Below are positions 27,437 through 37,592 of a stretch of 64,000 nucleotides of DNA, piece after piece. The stretch is from Xenorhabdus stockiae. Lineage in GTDB: Bacteria; Pseudomonadota; Gammaproteobacteria; Enterobacterales; Enterobacteriaceae. How positions within the stretch are numbered: position 1 is the stretch's first letter; the number at the start of each line of letters is the position of its first letter. The position numbers and the translations under genes are program-made. The DNA lies in assembly GCF_002632825.1 (NCBI RefSeq), contig NZ_NJAJ01000018.1, positions 1 to 64,000 of the forward strand, in the 5' to 3' direction. The notes under the pieces were generated by a model. That model made no database searches, was not told where the DNA came from, and was given only the letters and a program-made list of their open reading frames with translations.

Positions 27437-28249
27437 TTAAAACGGTGAGATATTCATAAAGAAACGTTGTAACCAGCCCATATGCTGCGCTTCATTAATA
27501 TAACCATCGCCAACATACTCAATGCGAGCATCCGCAACCTGATTGGAGCTGACTGTATTGCTGCCGCTGATGGTGCGCGGATTCACAACACCGGAGAAGC
27601 GGATAAATTCCGTTCCCTGATTGATGGCGATCTGTTTTTCCCCGATAACATGCAGGTTACCGTTTGCCAGCAAGTGATCCACTGTCACAGTGATTGTGCC
27701 CCGGAAAGTATTGTTGGCATTCGCTCCACCTTTGCCGCCAAACTCACTGTTACCTTCCATCTCAATATCGGTTTTCCCCCCACCAATCACGCCCTCTAAG
27801 AAACGAGGTGTCACAGCAGCAAGGAAACCCGTTTTACCGCTACGACTGGCATTGGCGGAAGAGTTTTTGCTCGCACTGACATTTTCTTGCAGGATAATAG
27901 TTAGCGTATCACCGATATTGCGTGGACGACGGTCTTCAAACAATGGCTGATAACCATAGTAAACTGGCTGGACGGTCTGAAAAACAGAACCATTCGGCGC
28001 TGGCGCAGGTGCTTCGGTTGGCTTGGCAGTTGTCACCCCTTTCACCAGTGGTTTGTGCGGCATATAAGCACATCCCCCTAATGTCAGTACTGACAATGCG
28101 AGTACCGCCGCAGTTCTGCTGATACGCCGCTTATTTCCCCGGTTTTTCCGTAAACCGGCACAGCTATCAGCCATAGGATTTTCAGTATGGCTTTCAGCAA
28201 CGGGCATTGTATCCATCTTCGATGCTCTTATGTTTATCGCAGTAATCAT
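27437..28249 (-). CDS. flgH: Flagellar L-ring lipoprotein
   Basis: This is a lipoprotein with lipobox LTLGGCA and the L-ring core, including [19 protein letters not shown] and [21 protein letters not shown]. It assembles in the outer membrane as the L ring. The frame as drawn (270 residues) has about 45 residues before the signal hydrophobic segment. A start at 28174 (MADSC...) would give a more ordinary signal peptide. Neither start has a clear ribosome-binding site, so the N-terminus is uncertain. Confidence 0.94.
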   Translation of the reverse strand: MITAINIRASKMDTMPVAESHTENPMADSCAGLRKNRGNKRRISRTAAVLALSVLTLGGCAYMPHKPLVKGVTTAKPTEAPAPAPNGSVFQTVQPVYYGYQPLFEDRRPRNIGDTLTIILQENVSASKNSSANASRSGKTGFLAAVTPRFLEGVIGGGKTDIEMEGNSEFGGKGGANANNTFRGTITVTVDHLLANGNLHVIGEKQIAINQGTEFIRFSGVVNPRTISGSNTVSSNQVADARIEYVGDGYINEAQHMGWLQRFFMNISPF

Positions 28250-28298
28250 GAAGGGTTTATACCCTCTGGGTATAAATCCCTACTGATTAATGATTAGA

Positions 28299-29081
28299 TT
28301 ATAACTGGGTAAGTTTTTGCAGCATCTGATCAGATGTTGATACTGCCTTACTGTTAATTTCGTAGGCTCGCTGAACCTGAATCATATTGACCAGCTCTTC
28401 CGCCACGTTGACGTTAGAGGTTTCAACATAACCCTGATACAACAATCCGGCACCATTGATGCCCGGCGCGTTTTCGACCGGAATACCGGAACTGTTGGTT
28501 TCCAGATACAGGTTCTCACCAATACTTTCCAGACCACTTTCGTTAATGAAAGTCGTCAGTGTCAGTTGCCCGATCTGCTGTGGTGCGTTCTGCCCCTGTA
28601 CGTTGACGCTGACAATACCATCACGGGCAATGCTCATTTTGGTGGCATTGTCCGGAATAATGATGGCAGGCATGACCTGAAAGCCGCCCGCTGTCACCAG
28701 CTGACCATTCTGATCCACCTGAAATGAACCATCGCGGGTATAGCCGGTTGTGCCATCAGGCATCTGGATCTGGAAGAAACCCTGTCCTTTGACTGCCACG
28801 TCCTTGCTGTTGTTGGTCTGAGCCAGATTACCCTGACTATGCAGTCGTTCAGTCGCTACCGGACGAACCCCAGTACCAATCTGCAAACCGGATGGCAGGT
28901 TAGTCTGTTCAGACGACATCGCACCAGGCTGACGTTCAGTTTGATAAAGCAAATCTTCAAACACCGCGCGCTGACGTTTAAAACCATTCGTGCTGACGTT
29001 TGCCAGGTTGTTGGCAATAACGTCCATATTTGTTTGCTGAGCATCCAGCCCAGTCTTAGCAACCCATAAAGAACGGATCAT
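28299..29081 (-). CDS. flgG: Distal rod protein
   Basis: The 260-residue protein has the rod/hook N-terminal motif [24 protein letters not shown] and the C-terminal [25 protein letters not shown]. It builds the distal rod through the periplasm and outer membrane. The length matches the enterobacterial protein, and it is in the canonical flgF-flgG-flgH order. Confidence 0.96.
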   Translation of the reverse strand: MIRSLWVAKTGLDAQQTNMDVIANNLANVSTNGFKRQRAVFEDLLYQTERQPGAMSSEQTNLPSGLQIGTGVRPVATERLHSQGNLAQTNNSKDVAVKGQGFFQIQMPDGTTGYTRDGSFQVDQNGQLVTAGGFQVMPAIIIPDNATKMSIARDGIVSVNVQGQNAPQQIGQLTLTTFINESGLESIGENLYLETNSSGIPVENAPGINGAGLLYQGYVETSNVNVAEELVNMIQVQRAYEINSKAVSTSDQMLQKLTQL

Positions 29082-29103
29082 GAATTTATCCTCTGTTTCC
29101 GAC

Positions 29104-29859
29104 TCAGCTCATTGCGAGAATTTGATTAGCTCGCTGAGCGTTTTCATCGGAACTGTGTATGACTTTCATCTGCATCTCAAAACGACGCGCGTTGGCAATC
29201 ATATTCACCATGCTTTCCACCGGATTTACATTGCTGCCTTCCAGTACACCCGGCATGATTTTTACTTCGGTGCTTGCTGCCAGCTCATCGCCCTGCTGTT
29301 CCCGTGCCTGTTGCGTTAAATGGAATAATCCATCATCACCACGCACAACCTGACCCGCTTCCGGTTTGACAATTTTCAGTTTGCCAATCTGCCCCAATAA
29401 AGTCGGAGGATCGCTGGCAATCAGAGCAGAAATGGCACCATCTCCGGCAAGCGTCAGTTCAGCCTGTGGCGGAACATCAATCGGCCCGTTCTCGCCCATC
29501 AACATGCGTCCCTGTACCATCAGTTGCCCTTCCGGTGAAATCTGGATGTTACCGTTACGGGTATAGGCTTCTGTCCCGTCTTCAAGCTGAACAGCCAGAT
29601 AACCGCCTTGTCCGACAGCAACGTCCAACGGGCGGGAGGTATAATTCATCGGCCCCTGACGGCTATCCATACCGGGAGTCGAAGCCACAACCAAAGTACG
29701 GGTTGGCAGGGTTTCACCTTCAATGGGGACAGCACGCAGCGCAGCAAGCTGGGCTTTAAAGCCCGGCGTTGAAGCGTTAGCCAGATTGTTGGTAGTAACA
29801 GCCTGATGCTCCAGTGTCTGGCGCGCGGCTCCCATAGCGGTGTATATAACGTGATCCAT
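29104..29859 (-). CDS. flgF: Proximal rod protein
   Basis: The 251-residue protein carries the rod-family N-terminus ([25 protein letters not shown]) and the C-terminal [24 protein letters not shown]. It is one of the proximal rod subunits with FlgB and FlgC. It is a paralogue of FlgG and lies between flgE and flgG as in other enterobacteria. Confidence 0.95.
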   Translation of the reverse strand: MDHVIYTAMGAARQTLEHQAVTTNNLANASTPGFKAQLAALRAVPIEGETLPTRTLVVASTPGMDSRQGPMNYTSRPLDVAVGQGGYLAVQLEDGTEAYTRNGNIQISPEGQLMVQGRMLMGENGPIDVPPQAELTLAGDGAISALIASDPPTLLGQIGKLKIVKPEAGQVVRGDDGLFHLTQQAREQQGDELAASTEVKIMPGVLEGSNVNPVESMVNMIANARRFEMQMKVIHSSDENAQRANQILAMS

Positions 29860-29895
29860 AAAGCGATCTCCAAAAAAGCTATCCGCCTGAGATTA

Positions 29896-31116
29896 TTAAC
29901 GCATGCTGACCAGAGTTTGCAGGATTTGATCCTGAGTCTTGATGGTCTGGGCGTTGGATTGATAGTTACGCTGAGCGACGATCATATTAACCAGTTCCTG
30001 ACTCATATCGACGTTTGAGGCTTCCAGCGCGCCGCTGATCAGCTTACCGAAGTTACCAGAACCCGCTGTACCCACAACCGGACTGCCGGATGCACCGGTT
30101 TCGACCCAAACGTTATCACCCTGTGATGCCAGACCTTCCGGGTTAGAGAAGTTAGCCAGAACAACCTGTCCCAGAACCTGAGTCTGCTGGTTAGAATAGA
30201 TACCGTAAATTTTGCCGTCTGCATCTACACGGTAATTAGTGAAGTGACCGGCTTCATAGCCGTCTTGTTGCAGGTTAGAAACAGAATCCTGCTGAATGCT
30301 CTGCTGTTTGCTACCGTTAAAATCGATAGTGATCGCCGCAGGATTAGAGCCATTCAGTGCTGGCATATTAAATGCAAATGCGTTGTCATTGCCTTTAATA
30401 CGACCATTATTGTCGAATTCCACATTACCCAGTTTCTGGGCCGCAGAACCTGCTACAGAAGTATCCTGTGCATAAATTTCCCATTTGTTATCTTCGGTCT
30501 TAACAAAGAAAACATTCACGTTATGTTCATTACCCAGACTATCGTATACGGACATACCCGTGCTGTAGTTAAAGCTGTCTTTTTTGGCTGGATCAAACGG
30601 GTTCGCAGCTGCGTCGATAGCTTTATTCATCGAATTCAGGTTAGTTGTCATCGTAACCTTCGTAGTCGCTTTCGCATCCAGCATATCTGTTGCGATAGCG
30701 ATCGGTCCCGGTGCTGCACCACGTTGAATTTCAGGCCCGTTTGGTCCCTGTACGGCCGGATAACCCGTTAGTTTCATGCCCTGCATATTGATCAGGGTAC
30801 GGTCTGAGTCCATTTTGAACTGACCATTACGGGAATAAAAAATGTTACCGTTTTCATCCAGCATGCGGAAAAAACCGCCCTGCGTGATGGCCATATCTAA
30901 TTGACGGTTAGTAGTAGTGGTTGAACCATCTTTAAAGTTCTGAACCATGCCAGAAACTTTAACGCCCAAACCTACATCAGAACCGCTGAATACATCAGCA
31001 AACGCCGCTGAACTCGATTTAAAACCGAATGTCGCTGAGTTCGCAATATTGTTACCGATTACGTCCAGGTTACTTGCTGCGGCATTTAAGCCACTGACTG
31101 CCTGTGAAAAAGCCAT
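29896..31116 (-). CDS. flgE: Flagellar hook protein
   Basis: The 406-residue protein starts AFSQAVSGLNAAASNLDVIGNNIANSATFGFKS and ends VNMIVAQRNYQSNAQTIKTQDQILQTL, the paired terminal helices of hook subunits. The central part forms the exposed hook domains. It is exported by the type III system and polymerises under the FlgD cap. Length and position are normal. Confidence 0.96.
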   Translation of the reverse strand: MAFSQAVSGLNAAASNLDVIGNNIANSATFGFKSSSAAFADVFSGSDVGLGVKVSGMVQNFKDGSTTTTNRQLDMAITQGGFFRMLDENGNIFYSRNGQFKMDSDRTLINMQGMKLTGYPAVQGPNGPEIQRGAAPGPIAIATDMLDAKATTKVTMTTNLNSMNKAIDAAANPFDPAKKDSFNYSTGMSVYDSLGNEHNVNVFFVKTEDNKWEIYAQDTSVAGSAAQKLGNVEFDNNGRIKGNDNAFAFNMPALNGSNPAAITIDFNGSKQQSIQQDSVSNLQQDGYEAGHFTNYRVDADGKIYGIYSNQQTQVLGQVVLANFSNPEGLASQGDNVWVETGASGSPVVGTAGSGNFGKLISGALEASNVDMSQELVNMIVAQRNYQSNAQTIKTQDQILQTLVSMR

Positions 31117-31131
31117 ATGTCCTCCGTTTTG

Positions 31132-31824
31132 TTAAAGAATCTGACGAACTTTATCCATGGTTACCGAACCCGCCAGCCCTAAATCTAATTTAGTGCCGTC
31201 CTCACCCCGCGTGACGCCGTTTACTTCGGCAGATACCAACGGAAGTGTCACTAACGCTTGATCTCGATAGCTTGCGGAAACCGTGAAACTATAAGCACTG
31301 TTTTCCACTTCCTTGCCATCTGCGTCTTTGCCATCCCAGTTAACTTTATGTATACCGTTTTGTACTGATTTTGATTCTATTTCCCGAACGACTACGCCAC
31401 TCTTATTTCTGATGGTCACTTTTACGTGTTCAGCAGGACGAGCCAGTTCGAAACCGAATGTCGATACACTAATGCCTTTATCTTCACTGGGACCGGTTAA
31501 AATCTTATCGCCTGGGATCATGACCTTACGACCGATCAACTGGGTCGTCTGCATGGCCTGATTGCCTTCCATCTGGCTGACAACAGCGCCCAGCGATTTA
31601 TTGAGTTTCTCAATCCCTTCCACTGTACTGATCTGCGCAAGCTGCGTAGTCAGTTCATTGTTTTGCATGGGATTGGTTGGATCCTGATTCTTAAGTTGCG
31701 CAACCAGCAGATTCAGAAAGTTATCTTTAATATCATTGCTGTCTTGCTTTTTTTTGGGGCTACTGGCTAATTCACCAATCGTTGAATTATCCAGAGAATC
31801 ATTGATTGAAGCAGTAACTGCCAT
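31132..31824 (-). CDS. flgD: Hook-capping protein
   Basis: The 230-residue protein has the FlgD N-terminal motif DNFLNLLVAQLKNQDPTNPMQNNELTTQLAQ and a C-terminal Ig-like/tudor region with VNWDGKDADGKEVENSAYSF. It caps the growing hook during FlgE assembly and is absent from the final structure. It is followed closely by flgE. Confidence 0.95.
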   Translation of the reverse strand: MAVTASINDSLDNSTIGELASSPKKKQDSNDIKDNFLNLLVAQLKNQDPTNPMQNNELTTQLAQISTVEGIEKLNKSLGAVVSQMEGNQAMQTTQLIGRKVMIPGDKILTGPSEDKGISVSTFGFELARPAEHVKVTIRNKSGVVVREIESKSVQNGIHKVNWDGKDADGKEVENSAYSFTVSASYRDQALVTLPLVSAEVNGVTRGEDGTKLDLGLAGSVTMDKVRQIL

Positions 31825-31837
31825 AATGGAATTCCTG

Positions 31838-32242
31838 TTACTGACCCAGAGTCAGGGTTTTCAGCATGATGGACTTGGTGGTATTGAGTACTTCAATATT
31901 GGCCTGATAGCTGCGGGAAGCAGAGATGGTATTGACCATTTCTCCGACGACATCCACATTCGGCATACGCACATAGCCTTTTTCATCCGCCAATGGGTTA
32001 CCCGGCTGGTATTCAAGGCGGAAAGGTGTTGGATCATCCACCACTTCGCTGACACGCACGCCGCCAACCTCCTGTCCTGCGGGAGCAGCGACACGGAAGA
32101 CCACCTGCTTGGCGCGATAAGGCTCGCCATCCGGCCCGACGATACTATCGGCATTCGCCATATTGCTGGCACTGACATTCAGTCGCTGGGACTGAGCAGA
32201 AAGCGCGGAGCCGGCAATATCAAAAATACTGAGTAGAGACAT
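31838..32242 (-). CDS. flgC: Proximal rod protein
   Basis: The protein (134 residues) begins [32 protein letters not shown] and ends with the rod-type C-terminal helix ([28 protein letters not shown]). The ATG at 32242 is preceded by AAGGA at good spacing; an ATG at 32248 is too close to it. It forms the proximal rod with FlgB and FlgF. Confidence 0.95.
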   Translation of the reverse strand: MSLLSIFDIAGSALSAQSQRLNVSASNMANADSIVGPDGEPYRAKQVVFRVAAPAGQEVGGVRVSEVVDDPTPFRLEYQPGNPLADEKGYVRMPNVDVVGEMVNTISASRSYQANIEVLNTTKSIMLKTLTLGQ

Positions 32243-32247
32243 TCCCA

Positions 32248-32664
32248 TTATCCTTGTGACTGTAGAACTGACATCATGCTTTTGATCTGAGCATTCGTCA
32301 TCGTAAGTTCAGCCTGATATTTCAGACTGTTATCTGCAAAATTGCTGCGTTCCATATCCATGTCAACGGTATTTCCATCCATAGCCGTCTGATGAGGAAC
32401 CCGATACAACAGATCCATCTCCAGACGTTGCTGGGGCTGAATGGGAATATGTCGATTGGAAGTCAGAGTCAGCCCAATTCCATTCCCAGTTACCCGCCCG
32501 TGATCCATCACTTTTTTTAACTGAGCGGCAAAATCGATATCGCGTGCCTGATAGCCGGGGGTATCCGCATTGGCAATGTTTGCAGACAGAATTTCCTGCC
32601 GCTGGTTGCGGAGCACCAGAGCTTCCTGTCGAAAATGAAAGGCGGCGTCTAATTTATCGAGCAT
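32248..32664 (-). CDS. flgB: Proximal rod protein
   Basis: The 138-residue protein has the FlgB N-terminus ([31 protein letters not shown]) and the C-terminal [23 protein letters not shown]. It is the first gene of the flg structural operon and is divergent from flgA. The shared 315-base intergenic region should contain the FlhDC-dependent class 2 promoters of both. Confidence 0.95.
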   Translation of the reverse strand: MLDKLDAAFHFRQEALVLRNQRQEILSANIANADTPGYQARDIDFAAQLKKVMDHGRVTGNGIGLTLTSNRHIPIQPQQRLEMDLLYRVPHQTAMDGNTVDMDMERSNFADNSLKYQAELTMTNAQIKSMMSVLQSQG

Positions 32665-32979
32665 ATTCCTCCCTCGCCTGTTTTTAAGCCAGATTTATGG
32701 CCTTTCTTGTAGGGCTAATTCCGTAGAACCAAGCCCTGTAACGCATTAAGAGCGATAACAGCATAAACGCAGAAGAAAAAGCCGATTCGAAGAATAGACA
32801 CAAATTGATTTGCTATTTATCCCATTAACTAATAATCAAGCGCGTTACACTATTAATTAGTCAGATAGAGTTAATGAAATGAAGAACGGCAACAGGTACT
32901 GATTATTTTTTGCAATCATGGTCTACCCTATTAGAGTTGGGTATCAGGTATGTCAGGTAAGGAAAATTAAGGTGATAAA
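32665..32979. promoter_or_regulatory. Divergent flgB/flgA promoter region
   Basis: This 315-base gap between divergent operons is where class 2 FlhDC-controlled promoters lie in enterobacteria. I cannot place a specific FlhDC site by eye. No ORF or repeat is seen. Confidence 0.5.
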
Positions 32980-33651
32980 ATGTCTGTATTAAAATTTATC
33001 GTATCCGTTACTTTTTTCCTTAATGTATTTTTAGGCTGCTCTCTGGCATGGGGAAGTGATTTGCCTCGCTCAATAAATGATTATTTCAGACAAATTCACC
33101 ACGGCACGAACTATAAAGTTTCCGTTGAAATCAAAACACCGGAACAACAATGGCCGACGTGTGAATCGCCTGACATACATCCCCCTATGGGCAATAAAAA
33201 CTGGGGCAATATTTCACTGCCTGTTAATTGTGGTCAACAGCGTCGTTTTATGCAGATTTACGTTAGTGTTAACGGCCCGTATCTGGTCTCAAACCGGGCT
33301 ATTCAGCGCAACGCTGTACTGACAGAAAAAGATTTTCAGAGCAAGACGGGTCATTTGGACAAATTGCCAAATAACATCATTCATAACAAAAAGGCCGTAA
33401 AAAATGGAATTGCCATCCGCAATATCCCCGCCGGACAACTCATCACAAGCAATATGATCCGGCGTCCGTGGGTGATTAAAGCCGGACAAAATGTCATCGT
33501 CATTGTAGATGGGCAAAATTTCCGGGTACGTTATGAAGGAAAAGCGATTAACAATGCTGCCAGTTTTGATAATATCCGTATCCGTTTGGTTTCCGGGCAG
33601 GTTATTACCGGTGAAGCTCAGGAAAATGGCAGTGTAAAAATGATGTTATAA
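32980..33651 (+). CDS. flgA: P-ring assembly chaperone
   Basis: The 223-residue periplasmic protein has a signal peptide (KFIVSVTFFLNVFLGCSLAWG) and the C-terminal SAF-like domain with AIRNIPAGQLITSNMIRRPWVIKAGQNV and IRLVSGQVITGEA. It helps FlgI form the P ring. It is divergent from flgB in the standard enterobacterial arrangement. The sigma-28 promoter of flgM begins just after its stop. Confidence 0.94.
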   Translation: MSVLKFIVSVTFFLNVFLGCSLAWGSDLPRSINDYFRQIHHGTNYKVSVEIKTPEQQWPTCESPDIHPPMGNKNWGNISLPVNCGQQRRFMQIYVSVNGPYLVSNRAIQRNAVLTEKDFQSKTGHLDKLPNNIIHNKKAVKNGIAIRNIPAGQLITSNMIRRPWVIKAGQNVIVIVDGQNFRVRYEGKAINNAASFDNIRIRLVSGQVITGEAQENGSVKMML

Positions 33652-33656
33652 GTGTC

Positions 33657-33683
33657 TAAAGTTTTATTGCTTTCAGCCGATAT
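33657..33683 (+). promoter_or_regulatory. Sigma-28 (FliA) promoter for flgMN
   Basis: TAAAGTTT (33657-33664), 11 bases, then GCCGATAT (33676-33683) matches the FliA consensus at 15 of 16 positions. It lies about 90 bases before flgM, giving the known class 3 expression of the anti-sigma factor. Confidence 0.92.
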
Positions 33684-33773
33684 AACCATCAGACCATGAT
33701 TTACAGGCATGCCAGCGGTATATCGCCTGCTACCTAAGACAAATAAATAATGCCTGAATAAAGGATTACGATT

Positions 33774-34058
33774 ATGAGTATTGAACGCACTCAACCTCTA
33801 CTGGCTATTGCGGCTTTACAGCAACGCAATTCCAATGAAGGTGTCCATAGCACTCGCAGGACCGTGGCTGTTGCAGAAAAAAGCGCCGATACGCAGGTTA
33901 AACTGAGCGAGGCACAGAAAAAACTGGTTCAGCCAAGTAGCCAAGACATTAATATCCAGAAAGTACAACAACTGAAAGAAGCGATAGCGAAAGGAACTCT
34001 GACCATGGATAGCGGCAAAATTGCTGATGCCCTAATCAGAGAAGCCCTTGAAAACTGA
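33774..34058 (+). CDS. flgM: Anti-sigma-28 factor
   Basis: The 94-residue protein begins SIERTQPLLAIAALQQRN and has the C-terminal sigma-binding helices (VQQLKEAIAKGTLTMDSGKIADALIREAL). It holds FliA inactive until it is exported through the completed hook. Its own sigma-28 promoter lies upstream. A full copy of the family 1 repeat separates it from flgN. Confidence 0.95.
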   Translation: MSIERTQPLLAIAALQQRNSNEGVHSTRRTVAVAEKSADTQVKLSEAQKKLVQPSSQDINIQKVQQLKEAIAKGTLTMDSGKIADALIREALEN

Positions 34059-34059
34059 T

Positions 34060-34270
34060 AATACCTCTCGTCTTTCAAGCTGTTTCTTTGTTGGCTGCAC
34101 TCGCTCACCCCGGTCAGCATTTTTATGAATATACGGTTGCCTATGCTCCCGGGGGATTAACGAGAGGCTCAGTCTCTCATCGGAGGCCAGCCTTTGGCTG
34201 AACAAATTCGTTCCCGACGAATTTGTCGCTCCCTTGCTGCCACAATGCAACTTGAAATCCATTAGGTATA
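34060..34270 (-). repeat. Dispersed repeat family 1, copy 2 (full length, inverted)
   Basis: This is the same element as 591-790 in opposite orientation, running from tctttcaagctgtttctttgttggct to caacttgaaatccattaggtata. It includes the palindrome AAATTCGTTCCCGACGAATTT. It fills nearly the whole flgM-flgN gap, which is normally only a few bases in enterobacteria. Confidence 0.88.
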
Positions 34271-34322
34271 CTTTCAGTGGTTGTTTAAAACAGATAAACC
34301 AGCAAAATCATAAAGGCCATAA

Positions 34323-34763
34323 ATGGAAGAACTTCAACTGTTGCTTGAGCAGCAAAGCGCACATTTAAATTCGCTTTCGATAACGATGGCAGAAGAACAA
34401 CGTATCCTGAGTGAAGGCTTTATTGAAGCGAATCATTTACATCGTGTGACAGAGCAAAAAACATTCTTACTCTCGGCACTGGATCATTCTGAGCGAAAAC
34501 GCCAGCAATTAAATGAAACGCTAAAAGTAAGTGCCCCCTATGCCGATCATGAAATACTGGTTGTATTGTGGGATCAAATCAGCCAGACGGTTGAACGTAT
34601 CCGTGATTTAAATGCCCATAACGGATTTCTGCTGGAACAGCATATTGATCAGAATAGTCAGGCAATCGCTTTTCTCAAGAGTCATCACAGCCCCTCTTTT
34701 TATGGTGCTGATGGTCAGGCTCGCCGTAATTCTGCATTATCAGGTCACAAAATCAGCGTTTGA
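34323..34763 (+). CDS. flgN: Flagellar export chaperone for FlgK and FlgL
   Basis: The 146-residue, largely alpha-helical protein begins EELQLLLEQQSAHLNSLSITMAEEQRIL, as in FlgN chaperones, which bind the C-termini of FlgK and FlgL before export. It lies in the usual flgA-flgM-flgN order and ends in an intrinsic terminator. Confidence 0.9.
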   Translation: MEELQLLLEQQSAHLNSLSITMAEEQRILSEGFIEANHLHRVTEQKTFLLSALDHSERKRQQLNETLKVSAPYADHEILVVLWDQISQTVERIRDLNAHNGFLLEQHIDQNSQAIAFLKSHHSPSFYGADGQARRNSALSGHKISV

Positions 34764-34794
34764 TTTTTAAAACCTTTTAATCCATGTGTTATAT

Positions 34795-34837
34795 ACAGAC
34801 CTCTTAGTGTATCAATGGTGATAAGGGGTCTGTTTTT
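34795..34837 (+). terminator. Terminator of flgMN
   Basis: ACAGACCTCTTA (34795-34806) pairs with TAAGGGGTCTGT (34822-34833) with one wobble pair, followed by TTTTTG. It marks the end of the flagellar operon and the left edge of the accessory island. Confidence 0.82.
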
Positions 34838-35355
34838 GCTTGTTAGCACCCTCTTCTTTCGGATTATCCCCCACGTTAACTTGATTCAATTGTCCCATTT
34901 TTTATCGCTATAAACATAGAATAACCTGTACCCCATAGATGATTACACAACTTCTAGTTTAGATTAAAAATCAAATAGCTGGAAAAATGAAAGAGTATAA
35001 TAAGCTATTATCATTATTGTTGTGACAAAGAAAACACTGAGTTTTTTCTATAAAAAATAACAAAAACACCAATCAGGTACTATAATAAACAATAGATATT
35101 AAATTTCTTAAAAGTGCTGTTTTGCTCATTTCACTTTAAAAATTAATGCATTTATTAAACATTCTTATGTAGTATCTCTTTTAATATTATAGATAAAAAT
35201 TAAGACAGGGATTTAAAATCCAAATTAATTAGACCGTCGCAATAAACCAAATAAAATAAAAACATTAGGAAAAATCCAAAGCATTAGATAATTAAATCCA
35301 AATACATTAATAAAAACAACATATCTACCACATTATAAAAATAAGAGAATATAAT
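34838..35355. other. A+T-rich non-coding left flank of the island
   Basis: About 520 bases with no recognisable gene. The A+T content rises sharply from here relative to the flagellar genes. No clear ribosome-binding site is seen before the protease gene at 35356. Confidence 0.5.
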
Positions 35356-36366
35356 ATGAAATATATTGTGCTAATTTTATCTTTATCAGTATCTTATGCT
35401 TATTCTTATGATCCCTCTGCCTACTCAAACCCTAATAGGCACGTCTGTTCTATAGCTTTAAACAATCAAATCTATAACCCATCTGATTTTTTTAATAATA
35501 ATTTAAGATATAGAATAGCTGAAAATATAGGATCAGTGACAATTGCTATTCATAATGATGATGGAACAACAAGAAATATTGCTATCGAGGTTGCTCCATT
35601 AGTAAGAGATGCGGCAGATATGTGGAATCAACGCCTTATAGCAAGGAATAGCCCTATTCGTCTTACAGAAATACCTCAGGGCTCATCTAGTGATACTGAT
35701 TTTCAAATTACCAGAGCGAATGATGCTCAACAGACAAGTTTGGGTTCAGATTTAGCTGAAACAACTTTAATTTTACCACCGGAAGTCCAAGGGCATATAA
35801 CAAATCAAGTTTTTAATAGACCTGGAATAGTCCTAACTAATACATTCAATTATCCAAGAGAAACTTTCGACAACATTAGAAGAACGTTAAATGAACATTA
35901 TTCAGAACACCACGTTGCAAAAATATTGGTTTACCATACCATAGCTCATGAGTTTGGACATGCTTTAGGTCTGACGCATCCTGGATTGCTTGAATTGGGG
36001 GAGCCGAATGAAAAAGAACGTCAAATACAATTAGATAGTTCAAACCCCGAGCACTTTTTTGCTGTAGCGATTACAGCAGAACTTGAACAGGGACAAGCAA
36101 ATGCCAGAGTACCATTAATGACAGGTAATGATACCTATTTTCTCCGATTACGTAACCAATTAGGTAGGCAATTAGAATATAACGATATCGCCCCATCAGA
36201 ATTAGAGCTAAACGCTATAGCAACAGAAAATGCATGTGGTGGTTCACCTTCATCTCAGTCTAAAATAAATATTACGGCCTCAGAAATTTGTAAAGAAAAA
36301 CCCCGTATATTTTACCCTATAGCGCAGGCACTGATACCTGTTTATCAAGCACAGTTATTTAACTAA
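35356..36366 (+). CDS. Secreted zinc metalloprotease of metzincin type
   Basis: The 336-residue product starts with a short signal peptide (KYIVLILSLSVSYAYS). It has the metzincin zinc site HEFGHALGLTH (His198, Glu199, His202, His208). A likely Met-turn is Met255 in VPLMTG. The N-terminal half is a pro- or beta-rich domain without known motifs. Two cysteines near the end (ENACGG, SEICKEK) could form a disulphide. It should cut proteins in the periplasm or outside the cell. The exact family is not recognised; it resembles M10/M12-like peptidases only in the active site. Its high A+T content and island position suggest transfer. Confidence 0.78.
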   Translation: MKYIVLILSLSVSYAYSYDPSAYSNPNRHVCSIALNNQIYNPSDFFNNNLRYRIAENIGSVTIAIHNDDGTTRNIAIEVAPLVRDAADMWNQRLIARNSPIRLTEIPQGSSSDTDFQITRANDAQQTSLGSDLAETTLILPPEVQGHITNQVFNRPGIVLTNTFNYPRETFDNIRRTLNEHYSEHHVAKILVYHTIAHEFGHALGLTHPGLLELGEPNEKERQIQLDSSNPEHFFAVAITAELEQGQANARVPLMTGNDTYFLRLRNQLGRQLEYNDIAPSELELNAIATENACGGSPSSQSKINITASEICKEKPRIFYPIAQALIPVYQAQLFN

Positions 36367-36374
36367 CCTTAATT

Positions 36375-36427
36375 CCGTTTAAGCCATCACTGAAATATCG
36401 TTTTCTGTGTGGAAAACTTTTCAGTTT
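36375..36427 (+). repeat. Repeat family 2, second copy
   Basis: The stretch from ccgtttaagccatcactg to aacttttcagttt matches the terminator region at 18411-18466 over its left arm, loop and part of the right arm. It lies 9 bases beyond the protease stop and may form a weak terminator. The rest of the gap to 36733 holds nothing I recognise. Confidence 0.5.
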
Positions 36428-36733
36428 AAAATAAGATGATTTTATCCTCCCCTAATACAACGTTGTCTAATCGAATTCTATCAGCGATTAGCAGAAAGTT
36501 GAGATGAAACTGGGAAACACAAAATACTGGTCTAAATAGGCCCTGTTTAAAAGTCGATTAAACAGATAATTTGGTAAGATTTAAGCCCTGAACAATAATT
36601 TATAAAGATAAACTTCATGGTGGTAATTTATACTTACATCTCAGGATTCTAAAAACCATATCATAAACACTATGAGAGTTATACATAGGGATCTTCACAG
36701 TAAAGTGAATAATAAATGCACCAAATAATATTT

Positions 36734-37579
36734 TTACTCATTCAGTTTTTTTGTCAATTTCGTTACTGCAAGCTTAGCTTGAGTAAAATCCTTATCTTCG
36801 GCTAATGCCTTTTTATACCACTCAAGAGCCTGTTTCTCATCTTTTTCGACACCTAATCCATTTTGGTATAAATAGCCAATGTTAAACATTCCTATCTCAT
36901 TTCCCCCGGTTGCAGATTTTAAATACCATTCCATTGCCTTGTTATAGTCTAATGATACACCTTTACCTCTTTGATATAAGAAACCTATATTATTTTGAGC
37001 CGTTGTGAATCCTTGCTCAGCTGATTTTTTATACCATTCCAGCGCTTTTTTATAATCTTGTGGTACAATTTCTCCTTCATCGTAAATCATACCCAAATTA
37101 TTTTGAGCTCCGGGATTCCCCAATGTTGCAGCCTTCAGATACCATTCTAAAGCTTTTTGTTTATCTTGTTTTAACCCCAAACCTTCTTTGTACAAAAAAC
37201 CTATATTATTCTGAGCATCTGAATGACCTTGATTGGCTGCTTTCAGATACCATGAAGCCCCAGTAGTATAGTTCAGAGATATGCCTCGCCCTTCAATGTA
37301 AAGGCTACCTAGATTAAACTGCGCTTCTGCATGCCCTTTTTTTGCAGCCTGATTATACCACTTCACAGCTTCGCTATAATCTTGCTGAATACCTACTCCT
37401 TTCTCATAGAACATGCCTATTTTATATTGAGCATCCAGATCCCCTTGTTTTGCTAATTTCAAACAAGCATTAAAAAAATATGATTCAATCTGACATGAAT
37501 CAGAAGTAACAGTATTAGACCAAGCTACATTAAAAGATAATATAAAAATAATAATACAATTCACTAATAATATTTTCAT
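36734..37579 (-). CDS. Periplasmic Sel1-repeat (TPR-like) protein, candidate immunity protein
   Basis: The ATG at 37579 follows GGGGAAA and gives 281 residues with a signal peptide (KILLVNCIIIFILSFNVAWS). At least six Sel1 repeats of about 36 residues follow, each with the AQxxxGxxYxxG...A..WY..AA pattern. Sel1 repeats are helical scaffolds for protein binding. The gene starts 14 bases after the stop of an unknown protein on the same strand. Secreted or periplasmic Sel1 proteins directly behind a toxin gene are often immunity proteins, including for type VI effectors. That role is inference; the repeat identification is firm. The ORF is open further upstream to 37624 but lacks a ribosome-binding site there. 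Confidence 0.85.
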   Translation of the reverse strand: MKILLVNCIIIFILSFNVAWSNTVTSDSCQIESYFFNACLKLAKQGDLDAQYKIGMFYEKGVGIQQDYSEAVKWYNQAAKKGHAEAQFNLGSLYIEGRGISLNYTTGASWYLKAANQGHSDAQNNIGFLYKEGLGLKQDKQKALEWYLKAATLGNPGAQNNLGMIYDEGEIVPQDYKKALEWYKKSAEQGFTTAQNNIGFLYQRGKGVSLDYNKAMEWYLKSATGGNEIGMFNIGYLYQNGLGVEKDEKQALEWYKKALAEDKDFTQAKLAVTKLTKKLNE

Positions 37580-37592
37580 ATTTTCCCCATTT

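Noticed and set aside
30244..30771. 175-codon plus-strand ORF opposite flgE
   Set aside because: Shadow of flgE with no family resemblance.
34812..34898. A 28-codon minus-strand ORF (MGQLNQVNVGDN...) overlapping the flgMN terminator
   Set aside because: It has no ribosome-binding site, lies over a terminator stem, and matches nothing I recognise; chance is the simplest explanation.
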